Of a stretch of 64,000 nucleotides of DNA, positions 18,262 through 26,208 are shown one piece after another. Position 1 is the first letter of the stretch. Every line of letters starts with the position of its first letter. Made by a program: the position numbers and the translations under genes. Source of the stretch: Lentilactobacillus raoultii (GTDB lineage Bacteria > Bacillota > Bacilli > Lactobacillales > Lactobacillaceae); contig NZ_LS422984.1 of NCBI RefSeq assembly GCF_900411375.1, positions 653,350 to 717,349 of the forward strand, written 5' to 3'. A model generated the notes under the pieces. The model was not told the origin of the DNA. It saw nothing but the letters and a program-made list of their open reading frames with translations, and ran no database searches.

Positions 18262-18582
18262 ATGTCTGATGATCACATTGTTGTCTGGTATAATGAACTA
18301 AAGCTTTTTGCCAACTTGATTGTCATCAAGTTAGTTTTCGAAATTCAGGATGATCAGTCGAATGATTATCCGGTAGTGGTTTCAGGGCAGGGCGCTTGTC
18401 CACCTGAAGATTCCGGTGGGGTTTATGGCTGGTTGGCGACTTACGAAGCCTACAAAGATCCTAAGAACCCGGATCACGACGATGCGGTTGAATGGTTGAC
18501 CGAATCGGAGCAGTTGCCGGAAGAGATGTCATTTGATTTGGATGATGTTAACCAATTTCTCAAAGCTCGTGTAAAACTTTAA
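18262..18582 (+). CDS. Truncated pRiA4b ORF-3-like protein
   Basis: About 106 residues. The segment VSGQGACPPEDSGGVYGW followed by YKDPKNPDHDDAVEW is the core of the plasmid pRiA4b ORF-3 family, whose function is unknown. Family members usually have some 70-90 further N-terminal residues that are absent here, and the stretch before the core is short. This is probably a 5'-truncated gene. The start is uncertain. Confidence 0.55.
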   Translation: MSDDHIVVWYNELKLFANLIVIKLVFEIQDDQSNDYPVVVSGQGACPPEDSGGVYGWLATYEAYKDPKNPDHDDAVEWLTESEQLPEEMSFDLDDVNQFLKARVKL

Positions 18583-18585
18583 AAT

Positions 18586-18647
18586 AAAAGCTGCCAGTAA
18601 CGTTATCGCTTTCACTCAAGAAGTGATCATTATTCGGCAGCTTTTTA
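18586..18647 (+). terminator. Rho-independent terminator
   Basis: AAAAGCTGCC is mirrored by GGCAGCTTTTT around an inner stem. Confidence 0.75.
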
Positions 18648-18770
18648 AAATTTAATTTAAAGCGGTTATCGGTTGGAAGTCTTAGAAATGCATGTTAAAG
18701 TAAGACATAATTAATAATAGCATTGTTAATTTGATTAAGTTAATTGATCTAAAGAAAGGAAGAAAGTTAA

Positions 18771-19925
18771 ATGAGCAAAATTAATTATCAGGAATATTGC
18801 AACGATATCAGTCAATTATTGAAGTATGCGGATAATGATAATTTGTCGGCAATAACGGCCGCTGTCAGTAAGATTAGTAAGTATGCCCATGCCTTGAGTG
18901 AGGTTGATGCCGATAAAAGCGAAGAAACAGCTAAACCGGCTGATCAAGTAGATTTGAAAGCAGCGGCGCCTACTGATCAAAAGTTGCCAAGTTCAACTAC
19001 TACTCATGATCAAACAAAAACCAGTAAGGTTGATCAGTCAGCTGAACCCGTTAATAATGCTGACATGACCTATCGTTTTCAACGAAAATTAGTCGGCGCG
19101 CAGGTTGGTATTTATCATTATGGTGAATCACTGGTTCGGAAAATGAATTTTCAGGATGGCGATATGGTTAAGATTAAAGACGGGGATGCGTTTCCACCGG
19201 CGCTTGAGCTAGTCTTAAGAAATGAGTCAGTGACACCGGCTAAAATTGTCCGAAAAACGGTGATTGCGGAAAGTGACGGCTTTGGTGGCCTGGTAGCTAA
19301 GCGAACATATGACGGCGAGCCGATTTTAAAGGATGGTGAACCAGTAACGATGCGCTTAAACATCAGTGATGTTGAGCGAAACAACGTCCAACCTGATGAT
19401 ATTGTGGAAGTGGCCTACTACGTTGATCGAGGCCCTGAAGACGTTCGAGTTCCTTGGGTTTATCGAATCGGTGATCAAACCGATACGCTGGTAGCTGAAT
19501 CAACGCCGAAACCACATCGGGCTTACGTCGATCATAAGACTAAACCAGCTGATGTCTTTACACCTAAGATTGACTTTGATTTAACCAACAAAACGGTTTT
19601 GATGGCGGGGTACTCTGCTCATCGAACCGAAGTTGAGGAAGTTGTTAAGGCCCACCACGGCAAGCTGATCGTCTTTGATCACGCAGCCAGTGGCAAAGGA
19701 ATCGAATCAGACTTGTTAACAGCGGTCAAACATGCCGACGTGGTAATTGTGATGTTACACTCGGTTAGCCACGAAACGGCTAATAAAGCGATTGCCAATG
19801 CCAGAAGCTTCAATAAAATGGTCGCTACCAGCAATATCAACAGCCCGTTGAGTATTGAAGAGGCCATTAAACGGGCGTTGAATCGCGAGCCAATTTATCA
19901 ACAATCTAGTCACGTCGTTGAATAA
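18771..19925 (+). CDS. DUF2325-domain protein
   Basis: A 384-residue soluble protein. Residues 1-45 form an acidic helical N-terminus, and residues about 46-95 a low-complexity Ala/Asp/Thr/Gln linker. A beta-rich middle domain (about 97-260; GDMVKIKDGDAFPP) follows. The C-terminal Rossmann-like domain (about 275-375) has KTVLMAGYSAHRTEVEE and ADVVIVMLHSVSHETANKA, the pattern of DUF2325. AAAGGAAGAAAG precedes the ATG. The role of DUF2325 proteins is not established; nucleotide or small-ligand binding is plausible. Bounded by terminators on both sides. Confidence 0.75.
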   Translation: MSKINYQEYCNDISQLLKYADNDNLSAITAAVSKISKYAHALSEVDADKSEETAKPADQVDLKAAAPTDQKLPSSTTTHDQTKTSKVDQSAEPVNNADMTYRFQRKLVGAQVGIYHYGESLVRKMNFQDGDMVKIKDGDAFPPALELVLRNESVTPAKIVRKTVIAESDGFGGLVAKRTYDGEPILKDGEPVTMRLNISDVERNNVQPDDIVEVAYYVDRGPEDVRVPWVYRIGDQTDTLVAESTPKPHRAYVDHKTKPADVFTPKIDFDLTNKTVLMAGYSAHRTEVEEVVKAHHGKLIVFDHAASGKGIESDLLTAVKHADVVIVMLHSVSHETANKAIANARSFNKMVATSNINSPLSIEEAIKRALNREPIYQQSSHVVE

Positions 19926-19945
19926 AATTTTATTACCAGTTATCT

Positions 19946-19998
19946 AAAAAGTCACCACCTACCCAAGTTTTTAAGTGCTTGCATAGGTGGCGACTTTT
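19946..19998. terminator. Bidirectional terminator
   Basis: AAAAAGTCACCACCTA is mirrored by TAGGTGGCGACTTTT. It lies between the convergent DUF2325 and zinc-ribbon genes. Confidence 0.8.
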
Positions 19999-20021
19999 GT
20001 ATTTAAACTTGTTAAGAGAGT

Positions 20022-20336
20022 TTATGGCTTGTTGAAAAGCAGCTTAAGTTTACCCCACATGGAAGCCTGTTGCCAATTGGCTTCCCACTGTTTGACTTTT
20101 CGGCGATACTTAGCAACCCTGATCTCCTCTTGGGTTGGCCAATTTCTTTTCGTGATTGTCACTTTGAAGCGGATCCAGCATTTGGGACATTTGCAGGTCC
20201 CCTGATAGCCTTCGGTGCGTGAGTGGGTGACGTCTGTTTGAACCCAACCGCAGTAAGGACAGGCATAGTGGTAATAACAGGCATGTTCGTCGGATTTGGT
20301 GAAGACAACACCTCGAGTGGCGAAAAATTTAATCAT
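20022..20336 (-). CDS. Small zinc-ribbon protein
   Basis: A 104-residue basic protein with two zinc knuckles, CPYCGW near residue 26 and CKCPKCW near residue 48. A Lys/Arg/Trp-rich C-terminal helical part follows. Such ribbons bind nucleic acid or proteins. No named family recognised. GGAG lies 15 bases before the ATG, which is longer than usual, so the start could be off. Confidence 0.6.
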   Translation of the reverse strand: MIKFFATRGVVFTKSDEHACYYHYACPYCGWVQTDVTHSRTEGYQGTCKCPKCWIRFKVTITKRNWPTQEEIRVAKYRRKVKQWEANWQQASMWGKLKLLFNKP

Positions 20337-20561
20337 ATAGCAGCTTTGATACTCCTTATTATTAGTGTTGAACCGGCACTAAATTATATTTCCTAATGGT
20401 TTTATAACATATCGTCGAAGAAAATTCAAACACCAATTTTTAGAGAAGACCATGCTGTCGGGGATTTATATCTCAAAATTTTTTGTTAACACGAGGGTGG
20501 TTATTTAAGATGAGTCACTCGGGATACTGATCAGCTGGTAATTTGATGATGGGCCAAGTTG

Positions 20562-20590
20562 AAAAAACGGTTACAGTGGTCGGCCGTTTT
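20562..20590 (-). terminator. Terminator overlapping the esterase stop codon
   Basis: On the minus strand GAAAACGG and CCGTTTTTTC form a stem that spans the last codons and TAA of the esterase gene. Confidence 0.5.
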
Positions 20591-21323
20591 CGAGATGAAT
20601 GTCAAGCAACCAAGTTAGAATGTCTGGTAAGACCCGTTGCCAGTACAACCAATCATGATCGCCTGGAGAAGTTCGGTAGGTGATATTTAAATGAAGCTGG
20701 TCTTTCATATAGGCGGCGAAGCGATCATTATCGGTCTTCATAAAATCCTGGTCGCCGATACAATCATAGAACTCAATCCGCTTCAAAGCGGTTTGATTTG
20801 CTTGCCGGGCGAGGTTTTCTAAGTAGTGTTTGGGTGCGGGCCCGTTAAAAATACTACGATAATCCGGCATTAACTCAGGTAAAATTGTTAAATTAACCAC
20901 TGATGAAATGGCAATTGCGGCACTGAACCAGTCGGGATGACTGAAGGCTAATTTGAGTGCACCAAAGCCACCCATTGAAACGCCACCAACAAAGTTATCT
21001 TTGGGGTCGGTTGAGAGTGGGAGCAGTTTGCGCATTTCAGGAATCACTTCTTGGGTCAAATAATCCCAGTATGGCAGCCCATTGGCCAGATTCATGTAAA
21101 AGCTGCGGCCCATCTCAGGTGTAATGATGGCTAAATTGGTGTATTTATCCAAGACTTCCAGGTTGGTTTTGCGTAGCCAGCCGTTGCCGCTGTCACCAAG
21201 TCCGTGAAATAACCAGAGGGCTTGTAATGGTTGGTTGGCAGGGATATCGTTGGGTAAAATCACATGAATGGTGGTTTGTTCCTGAAGTGCTGGCCACGCT
21301 CGAGTTAGATTCAGCAATGTCAT
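20571..21323 (-). CDS. estA: Alpha/beta-hydrolase esterase, tributyrin-esterase (EstA) type
   Basis: A 250-residue cytoplasmic serine esterase. It has an oxyanion-side WLFHGLGDSGNGW near residue 35 and the nucleophile elbow GVSMGGFGALKLA near residue 113. The charge-relay Asp and His are toward the C-terminus (GDQDF and SPGDHDW). This is the D/S-formylglutathione-hydrolase-like group that includes lactic acid bacterial EstA enzymes acting on short-chain esters. GAAGG lies upstream of the ATG. Stand-alone gene. Confidence 0.87.
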   Translation of the reverse strand: MTLLNLTRAWPALQEQTTIHVILPNDIPANQPLQALWLFHGLGDSGNGWLRKTNLEVLDKYTNLAIITPEMGRSFYMNLANGLPYWDYLTQEVIPEMRKLLPLSTDPKDNFVGGVSMGGFGALKLAFSHPDWFSAAIAISSVVNLTILPELMPDYRSIFNGPAPKHYLENLARQANQTALKRIEFYDCIGDQDFMKTDNDRFAAYMKDQLHLNITYRTSPGDHDWLYWQRVLPDILTWLLDIHLENGRPL

Positions 21324-21515
21324 TTCAAAACCTTCTTTGATCGTTTATTAATCAGTCGTTTTCAGCCTCCATCATAGCATGGTTAAATGATTGAAAGCGG
21401 CTGGAAGAATCGAAGTACTACCACCAGAGGCAACTAAAAGTAAGAAGTCGGCAAGCAAAATTAAAGTAAGTTGTTTGACTAGACTTTCTTGAAGGGCAAT
21501 GTTATATTATCGCCG

Positions 21516-21634
21516 ATAAGAAATGGCTGTTTGGTGGCTGAACAACTCAAACTTATCAGGTAAAATGATTGAAATCCGATTTAAAAAGCCACATTAGCGC
21601 CGCTATCTCCCCCTTAAGTAGTGGCGCTTTTGTA
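21516..21634 (+). ncRNA. Candidate small transcript with a terminator
   Basis: TAGACT (21480-21485) and TATATT (21504-21509), 18 bases apart, could be a promoter. A strong terminator lies at 21598-21634: GCGCC-CTA, a loop containing CTCCCCC, TAG-GGCGC, TTTTGT. The transcript would be about 120 bases. It contains a 24-codon ORF described separately. The C-rich loop resembles the anti-ribosome-site loops of some Firmicutes regulatory RNAs. Confidence 0.45.
21523..21597 (+). CDS. Possible 24-residue peptide
   Basis: ATG to TAG encodes MAVWWLNNSNLSG followed by a basic tail RFKKPH. The stop codon abuts the terminator, which is suggestive. Against it, the ribosome site (GATAAGA) is weak and very close. 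It could be a real small protein or chance. Confidence 0.3.
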   Translation: MAVWWLNNSNLSGKMIEIRFKKPH

Positions 21635-21644
21635 TGAAATCATT

Positions 21645-21658
21645 TTAAAGCGTTTGAT
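21645..21658 (+). promoter_or_regulatory. cre-like (CcpA) site
   Basis: TTAAAGCGTTTGAT matches 12 of 14 positions of the cre consensus. It lies about 155 bases upstream of the second SDR gene. Confidence 0.45.
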
Positions 21659-21812
21659 TAATCAATAAAATAACTCCTGTAGAATTAAACAGCAATTTCT
21701 GTTAAATAAAAAATTATTATGCCTGAAGTCAAATCATGTGCAATAATCTCAGGAACGACGTATTATGAAATCGAATTCAAAAGGATTCATTATTTTAGGG
21801 GAGGTTATCATT

Positions 21813-22589
21813 ATGGCAAAAAAAGTAGCTGTTGTAACCGGTTCAGCCGGTGGTTTAGGTAAAGGCATCGCAGAACGCTTGGCTAACGACGGGTTTGCGA
21901 TTGTCCTTCACGATATCAATCAGGATTTGCTGAAAGAGACCGAAGCTGAATTCAAAAATAAGGGATACGACGTTACCAGCTTTGTTGGCGATGTTTCTAA
22001 ACGTGATGATCAATTTAATTTGGTAAAACATGCGGTTGATACTTTCGGACGTTTGGATGTTTTTGTTAACAATGCCGGTATTGAAGCCGTGACACCATTC
22101 ATGGAAATTGATGAAAAAGAACTTCAACGAGCTTTCTCAATTAATGTGTTTGGCATGGTTTATGGCACTCAAGCAGCCGCAACCCAGTTCATCAAACAAG
22201 GCGGTGGCGGCAAGATTATCAGTGCGTCAAGTATTGCCGGCCATGAATCCTATGCAATGCTGGGAACCTATTCAGCAACTAAACACGGGGTTCGTTCATT
22301 TACTCAGACGGCATCCAAAGAGCTGGCTAAGTACAAGATTAACGTAAATGCTTATGCACCAGGTGTTGCCAAGACCAAGATGTGGGATCGAATTGATGCC
22401 GAAATGGTCAAGCATGATCCATCATTGAAACCGGGCGATGCTTTTGCAAAGTACAGTTCAGAAATTTCACTGGGACGTTATGAAGTACCGTCAGATGTTG
22501 CTAACTTGGTATCATTCTTGGCATCCCCAGATTCAGACTATATTACTGGCCAAACGATCCTGGTAGATGGCGGAATGGTATATCGATAA
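21813..22589 (+). CDS. SDR oxidoreductase, acetoin/diacetyl reductase type (paralogue)
   Basis: A 258-residue short-chain dehydrogenase with [19 protein letters not shown] and YSATKHG motifs. The [16 protein letters not shown] segment is shared with the SDR at 7463-8239, and the two proteins have identical length. It likely reduces acetoin or diacetyl with NAD(P)H. The ATG at 21813 is preceded by GGGGAGG; the longer upstream frame is not needed. A hairpin repeat begins just after the stop codon. Confidence 0.88.
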   Translation: MAKKVAVVTGSAGGLGKGIAERLANDGFAIVLHDINQDLLKETEAEFKNKGYDVTSFVGDVSKRDDQFNLVKHAVDTFGRLDVFVNNAGIEAVTPFMEIDEKELQRAFSINVFGMVYGTQAAATQFIKQGGGGKIISASSIAGHESYAMLGTYSATKHGVRSFTQTASKELAKYKINVNAYAPGVAKTKMWDRIDAEMVKHDPSLKPGDAFAKYSSEISLGRYEVPSDVANLVSFLASPDSDYITGQTILVDGGMVYR

Positions 22590-22590
22590 A

Positions 22591-22710
22591 AGTGAGCGAA
22601 CAAAAGCGCTTAACACCCGAATGATAAGACGCCAATCTGGGAAATCCTGGGGTTGGATTTTTCAGATTGATCTCTTATCAGGAGTGGTGCTGCTTTTGGT
22701 AGGCTCTTTC
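22591..22710. repeat. Intergenic hairpin repeat, copy 3 (best preserved)
   Basis: The whole element folds on itself. GAGC pairs with GCTC, ACAAAAGC with GCTTTTGGT (one bulge), GATAAGA with TCTTATC, CAATCTG with CAGATTG, and AAATCC with GGATTT, nested in order from outside in. The left 75 bases are closely similar to 2436-2510. It lies 2 bases after the second SDR stop codon. Confidence 0.75.
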
Positions 22711-22761
22711 CTAAGAGTGAGTTTCACCCAAGAAAAAAAGTCATTCAAAATGCAAACTATT

Positions 22762-22806
22762 AAAAAAATCACTCAACTTTCGCTTTGAGAGTTGGGTGAT
22801 TTTGTT
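22762..22806 (+). terminator. Rho-independent terminator
   Basis: AAAATCACTCAACTTTC is mirrored by GAGAGTTGGGTGATTTTG. Confidence 0.85.
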
Positions 22807-22831
22807 GTTGACAGTGATTGCTAAAAACCAG

Positions 22832-23203
22832 TTATTCTTCAGAAATGATAATTCCCTTGGCTTTTAGGTTGTTCAGACACTCAGTTAAGTAAGCCTGATT
22901 GTGCTCTGGGTAGATCGGATCTGTTAATGGACAAGGTGCTAACTGCTGATAAGCAGGACAATGTTCACCGCGATAGCAGGGATCCAACCATTTAGGGTTT
23001 GGGTGATACCCCCGACGCATCATTTCTGCCATTACCAACTGATGAAACTGATAGAGCTTATAAGGTGAATAGTGAAAAACATAGTCAACCGTTGCGTGTT
23101 TGCGGCCCCAGCCGTTACCCCGTAAAGCAGCCAGTTCATGATGCTGACCGAGTAACTGCTGGCGGGGCAGCTTGGTAATAAGTAATTGATGCCATAATCT
23201 CAT
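22832..23203 (-). CDS. TIGR02328/pyrimidine-dimer-glycosylase-like protein
   Basis: A 123-residue protein: MRLWHQLLITKLPRQQLLGQ, GNGWGRKHATVDYVF and SPYKLYQFHQLVM are the conserved blocks of a small family annotated by distant likeness to T4 endonuclease V. The phage enzyme uses an N-terminal Thr2 amine as nucleophile; here residue 2 is Arg, so glycosylase activity should not be assumed. The C-terminal half has three Cys (DPCYRGEHC, APC). Single gene. Confidence 0.7.
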   Translation of the reverse strand: MRLWHQLLITKLPRQQLLGQHHELAALRGNGWGRKHATVDYVFHYSPYKLYQFHQLVMAEMMRRGYHPNPKWLDPCYRGEHCPAYQQLAPCPLTDPIYPEHNQAYLTECLNNLKAKGIIISEE

Positions 23204-23277
23204 AAATGAAAGCCTCGAATAGTTTAGTCTTGGTAGGATGACGATTGATTATTTCAAATTTTTTTAACTGATGGCCG

Positions 23278-23574
23278 TCATGCCATTGTTGGCCAAACTT
23301 TAGAGCTGTTGTTTTGGTACTTTTGGAGAAAGAAGTTATAAGATTTTGCAGTTAATTTTTGATTTGCAAAATTTGCTAATGGAACTTTGGTTAACGGCGA
23401 CATCCTAATCTTGACCAAGTGTTTTACCTTTGATGTTTTTTCATCCGGGATAACCGGAATATCCGCCCATTTTTTAGTGTGTCCGTTGACGACAATTCCA
23501 GGTGTGCCTGAATTGAATTCAACTTCATAACCCATTTCGTTAAAAATGCTTATCAATCGTTTTTTATCCAGCAT
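23278..23574 (-). CDS. Small unknown protein, partner of the ART-like gene
   Basis: A 98-residue protein starting MLDKKRLISIFNEMGYEVEF. It has a strand-rich middle and a basic C-terminus. GAAGGGA lies upstream of the ATG. It follows the ADP-ribosyltransferase-like gene by 20 bases on the same strand, so the two form one unit. The opening recalls small nucleotide-binding or antitoxin-like proteins, but I do not recognise the family. Confidence 0.6.
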   Translation of the reverse strand: MLDKKRLISIFNEMGYEVEFNSGTPGIVVNGHTKKWADIPVIPDEKTSKVKHLVKIRMSPLTKVPLANFANQKLTAKSYNFFLQKYQNNSSKVWPTMA

Positions 23575-23594
23575 TATTAAAATGTCCCTTCTTT

Positions 23595-24134
23595 CTAAAT
23601 ATAAGTTACACTTAAGCTCTTAAAATCAATAATCGACTGGTCAATGACATTAATTTGGATGCCAGTATTTCGAATCCTATTTTGAAAGTCATTTTCCAAA
23701 TTAAGTGCCTTGTAGGTCAGTTTGTCATCTGCAAAAGTGTATTTGACGGCCTTAATGTTATGATATTTAATAAAAGCATCGATTATCAAACAACGGCACG
23801 TTGCATTATCTGATTGCGGTGTCAACTTAATAGATAAGTTTTGCAACTGTTCCGCAAATGCTTCTAAGGAGTTCCTTCCTTTCTCAGTATCTAGATTTAA
23901 GAAAACCTGTTCATCCACTTTAATTTTAACTTTAATGACACATTTGACAGATCCTCTTAAATTGGGATTTGAACATGCAAACCACTGCGCCTTGGACTTA
24001 TCTTCAACAAAAAAGTAAATGCCTTGCCCTAACCAGTGATTAGTTCTTCTCTTGAATTTGAACTTTTTGCATCGCCTAATGGATAAAAAGCGTTCTTTAG
24101 ATGTACCGTGATAGCACTGATTATAAGACAACAA
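23595..24134 (-). CDS. ADP-ribosyltransferase-fold-like protein (putative toxin)
   Basis: About 180 residues. The N-terminal CYHGTSKERFLSI, then NHWLGQGIYFFVED and KAQWFACSN, follow the H-G-T ... GxGxYF ... A-x-W-A pattern of small ADP-ribosyltransferase-like proteins found in toxin-antitoxin and abortive-infection units. The start is inferred as TTG at 24134, where GGAG lies 8 bases upstream; a longer frame reaches 24173 but with poor spacing. Low GC relative to the neighbours suggests transfer. The function is an inference from motifs. Confidence 0.55.
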   Translation of the reverse strand: MLSYNQCYHGTSKERFLSIRRCKKFKFKRRTNHWLGQGIYFFVEDKSKAQWFACSNPNLRGSVKCVIKVKIKVDEQVFLNLDTEKGRNSLEAFAEQLQNLSIKLTPQSDNATCRCLIIDAFIKYHNIKAVKYTFADDKLTYKALNLENDFQNRIRNTGIQINVIDQSIIDFKSLSVTYI

Positions 24135-24338
24135 GTTACTTTCTCCTGTTATTAAATTTTGTATGAAAAGCAATTCCTTTGAAGCAAAAAATTACTACTC
24201 AGTTATTATAAAGGGTTTTTAAGACTATATCAATGCACTAATTGTTATAATTTTATTAAGTAAATTCCGGATTCAGATATGTTAAAGCAGTTGGACAACC
24301 TAATGTTTTTAGATTGAACACGGCCATAAAGCCAGATA

Positions 24339-24668
24339 TCACCTTTCTCCATTTTGAAATAGTCGGGACTTCAACAAGTAGGTGACTTGATACTTTTCGG
24401 CTAGTTCTTTCAAAAAAGGATTCAATTGATCATTTTCAGGCGTTAACTGGGCTAATAATGTCAAATATCGTTGCTTTTCTTCTGGCGTGGCGACCTTCTT
24501 GAAATAGCCCCAAACGTGCTGATAGGTATTGGTGAGCGTTGCTTTAGTTGGTTGTTTGCTGGCCACAGAATTTAGTAAGGCGTTAAATTGCGCCTGTTTT
24601 TCTTCCGACCAGTCGTTATTTTTTGCCAGTTGGCGGAGTTGATTGTAAGTTTGCTGCGAACGGGCCAT
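24339..24668 (-). CDS. DUF1722 (YbgA) family protein
   Basis: A 109-residue helical protein. The string TLTNTYQHVWGYFKK, PEEKQRYLTLL and LKELAEKYQVTYLLKSRLF matches the DUF1722 consensus (N-x-x-QHxxGYFKK...EK...L...Y...YLxxQ). DUF1722 is found alone (YbgA) or fused to DUF523, and has been linked to tRNA or light-related roles without firm proof. The ribosome site is weak. Confidence 0.7.
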   Translation of the reverse strand: MARSQQTYNQLRQLAKNNDWSEEKQAQFNALLNSVASKQPTKATLTNTYQHVWGYFKKVATPEEKQRYLTLLAQLTPENDQLNPFLKELAEKYQVTYLLKSRLFQNGER

Positions 24669-24921
24669 GACCCAGTACTTGTTAGTTGCCCAGACAGTCT
24701 GCCAATTTTTGATGGCTGGTCACCCCTTTCTACATAGACGATAGCAAGAATTCCCCAAATTGTGAAATCTGACGATTGAAATCGGTTTGATCTAAAAGGT
24801 GATCCAAAACGAGCTAAATCAACAGGCTAGATTAGTTAAAGATGAGAGAAAATCTTACTTTTCACTTGAAAAAATTATTTGATATGGTATTATCGAGAAT
24901 AATTAAATCGTTTGATAATGT

Positions 24922-25182
24922 TATGAAGAGAAGAGTATCCGTGATGTTTCTTTAAAGAGAGCCGCGTTGGTGGAAAGCGGTAGGAAAAATGACGGTGAAG
25001 ATGAGCTCTGAACATTGAGACTTGTTCACGCAGGTGTCACGGCAGGATCCGTTACCATCCCGGGCATTTAAATTTGAATGTGCCGATGAGGTGAGCTGTG
25101 TAAGCAGGTCACAAATTAGGGTGGTAACGCGAAGCTTTCGTCCCTAGCTGCATTGATGTGGCCAGGGATGAAAGCTTTTTTC
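24922..25182 (+). promoter_or_regulatory. T-box leader, methionine specifier
   Basis: The 5' AGTA S-turn motif is followed by stem I. Its 3' side reads ACGGTGAAG-ATG-A-GCTCT, placing ATG (25001-25003) exactly where the specifier codon sits after GAA(R). The T-box AGGGTGGTAACGCG lies at about 25118-25131. A terminator follows: AAGCTTTCGTCCCT...AGGGATGAAAGCTTTTTT. It controls the methionine ABC transporter genes downstream, which agrees with an AUG specifier. Confidence 0.92.
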
Positions 25183-25343
25183 GTTTCAGATGTAAAATTC
25201 TGAGTTGCATCAACATTGATCAAACGACAATTAACTTGAAAGAGGGGTTAGAATGACGAATTTGATCGGTTAATGGTTGGATTCGGGTATCAAAGTTTTT
25301 GCTATTATTTTTTAATCCGATTAAGAAGAGGAGTGTTTAAGTT

Positions 25344-26186
25344 ATGAAAAGATCAACCAAATGGATTATTGGCATTGTAGTCATTTTGGTCATCGTTGTG
25401 GCCGGTTACTTTAGTTTTGCCAGAAAGTCGGCTACCAGTAGTCAAACTGTGACGGTAGGAATCATGTCAGGCACCAGCAAGGATGACAAAGTTTGGAATG
25501 AAGTTGCCAAAATTGCTAAGGATAAGTACAAGTTAAACGTAAAATATAAGAAGTTTACCGATTACACCCAGCCCAATAAGGCAGTTGCTAACGGGGATGT
25601 TGATATCGATGCCTTCCAGCATTACGATTTCTTAGACGACTGGAACAAGAGTAATAAAGGTAACTTGGTGCCAATTGGTCAAACATTTATTACCCCAATT
25701 CGGGTCTACTCTAAGAAAGTGAAGAGTTTGAATGATTTGAAGACCGGCGCCACAATCGCGGTACCAAACGATGCCACCAATGAATCACGGGCCCTCTTTG
25801 TTTTGAAAAATGCCGGCTTGATCACCTTTAAGCCGGGAACGACTCAGGCAACGGTCAGCTCGATCGCCAAGAATCCAAAGAAAATTAAGATTAAAGAATT
25901 GGATGCCAGTCAAACGGCCCGGGCTTTATCCGACGTTGACGCAGCGGTCATCAATACCAACTTTGCGCAAACAGCCGGTTTGAATTATAAATCAGCCATT
26001 TACGTTGAACCGCTCAATAAAGATTCTAAGAAGTGGATCAATATCGTTGCCGCTGAGAAGAAGGACAAGAACAAGAAAGCTTATAAAGAATATGTTAAAG
26101 CTTTCCAGACTAAAAAAGTTAAAAATCTAATCCATAAGGAATACGGCAACGCTGAACTTGCCGCTTGGGATCTGAAGTTCAAATAA
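25344..26186 (+). CDS. metQ: MetQ-type methionine-binding protein
   Basis: A 280-residue NLPA/MetQ-family substrate-binding protein for methionine uptake. An N-terminal hydrophobic anchor (residues about 8-25) is followed directly by SATSSQTVTVGIMSG. There is no lipobox Cys, so it is probably held by an uncleaved helix rather than a lipid. Family segments: DIDAFQHYDFL near residue 88, AVPNDATNESRALFVL near residue 139. AGAGGAG lies before the ATG. First gene after the Met T-box. Confidence 0.93.
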   Translation: MKRSTKWIIGIVVILVIVVAGYFSFARKSATSSQTVTVGIMSGTSKDDKVWNEVAKIAKDKYKLNVKYKKFTDYTQPNKAVANGDVDIDAFQHYDFLDDWNKSNKGNLVPIGQTFITPIRVYSKKVKSLNDLKTGATIAVPNDATNESRALFVLKNAGLITFKPGTTQATVSSIAKNPKKIKIKELDASQTARALSDVDAAVINTNFAQTAGLNYKSAIYVEPLNKDSKKWINIVAAEKKDKNKKAYKEYVKAFQTKKVKNLIHKEYGNAELAAWDLKFK

Positions 26187-26208
26187 GTCAAATTAACGAG
26201 GTGTTAAA

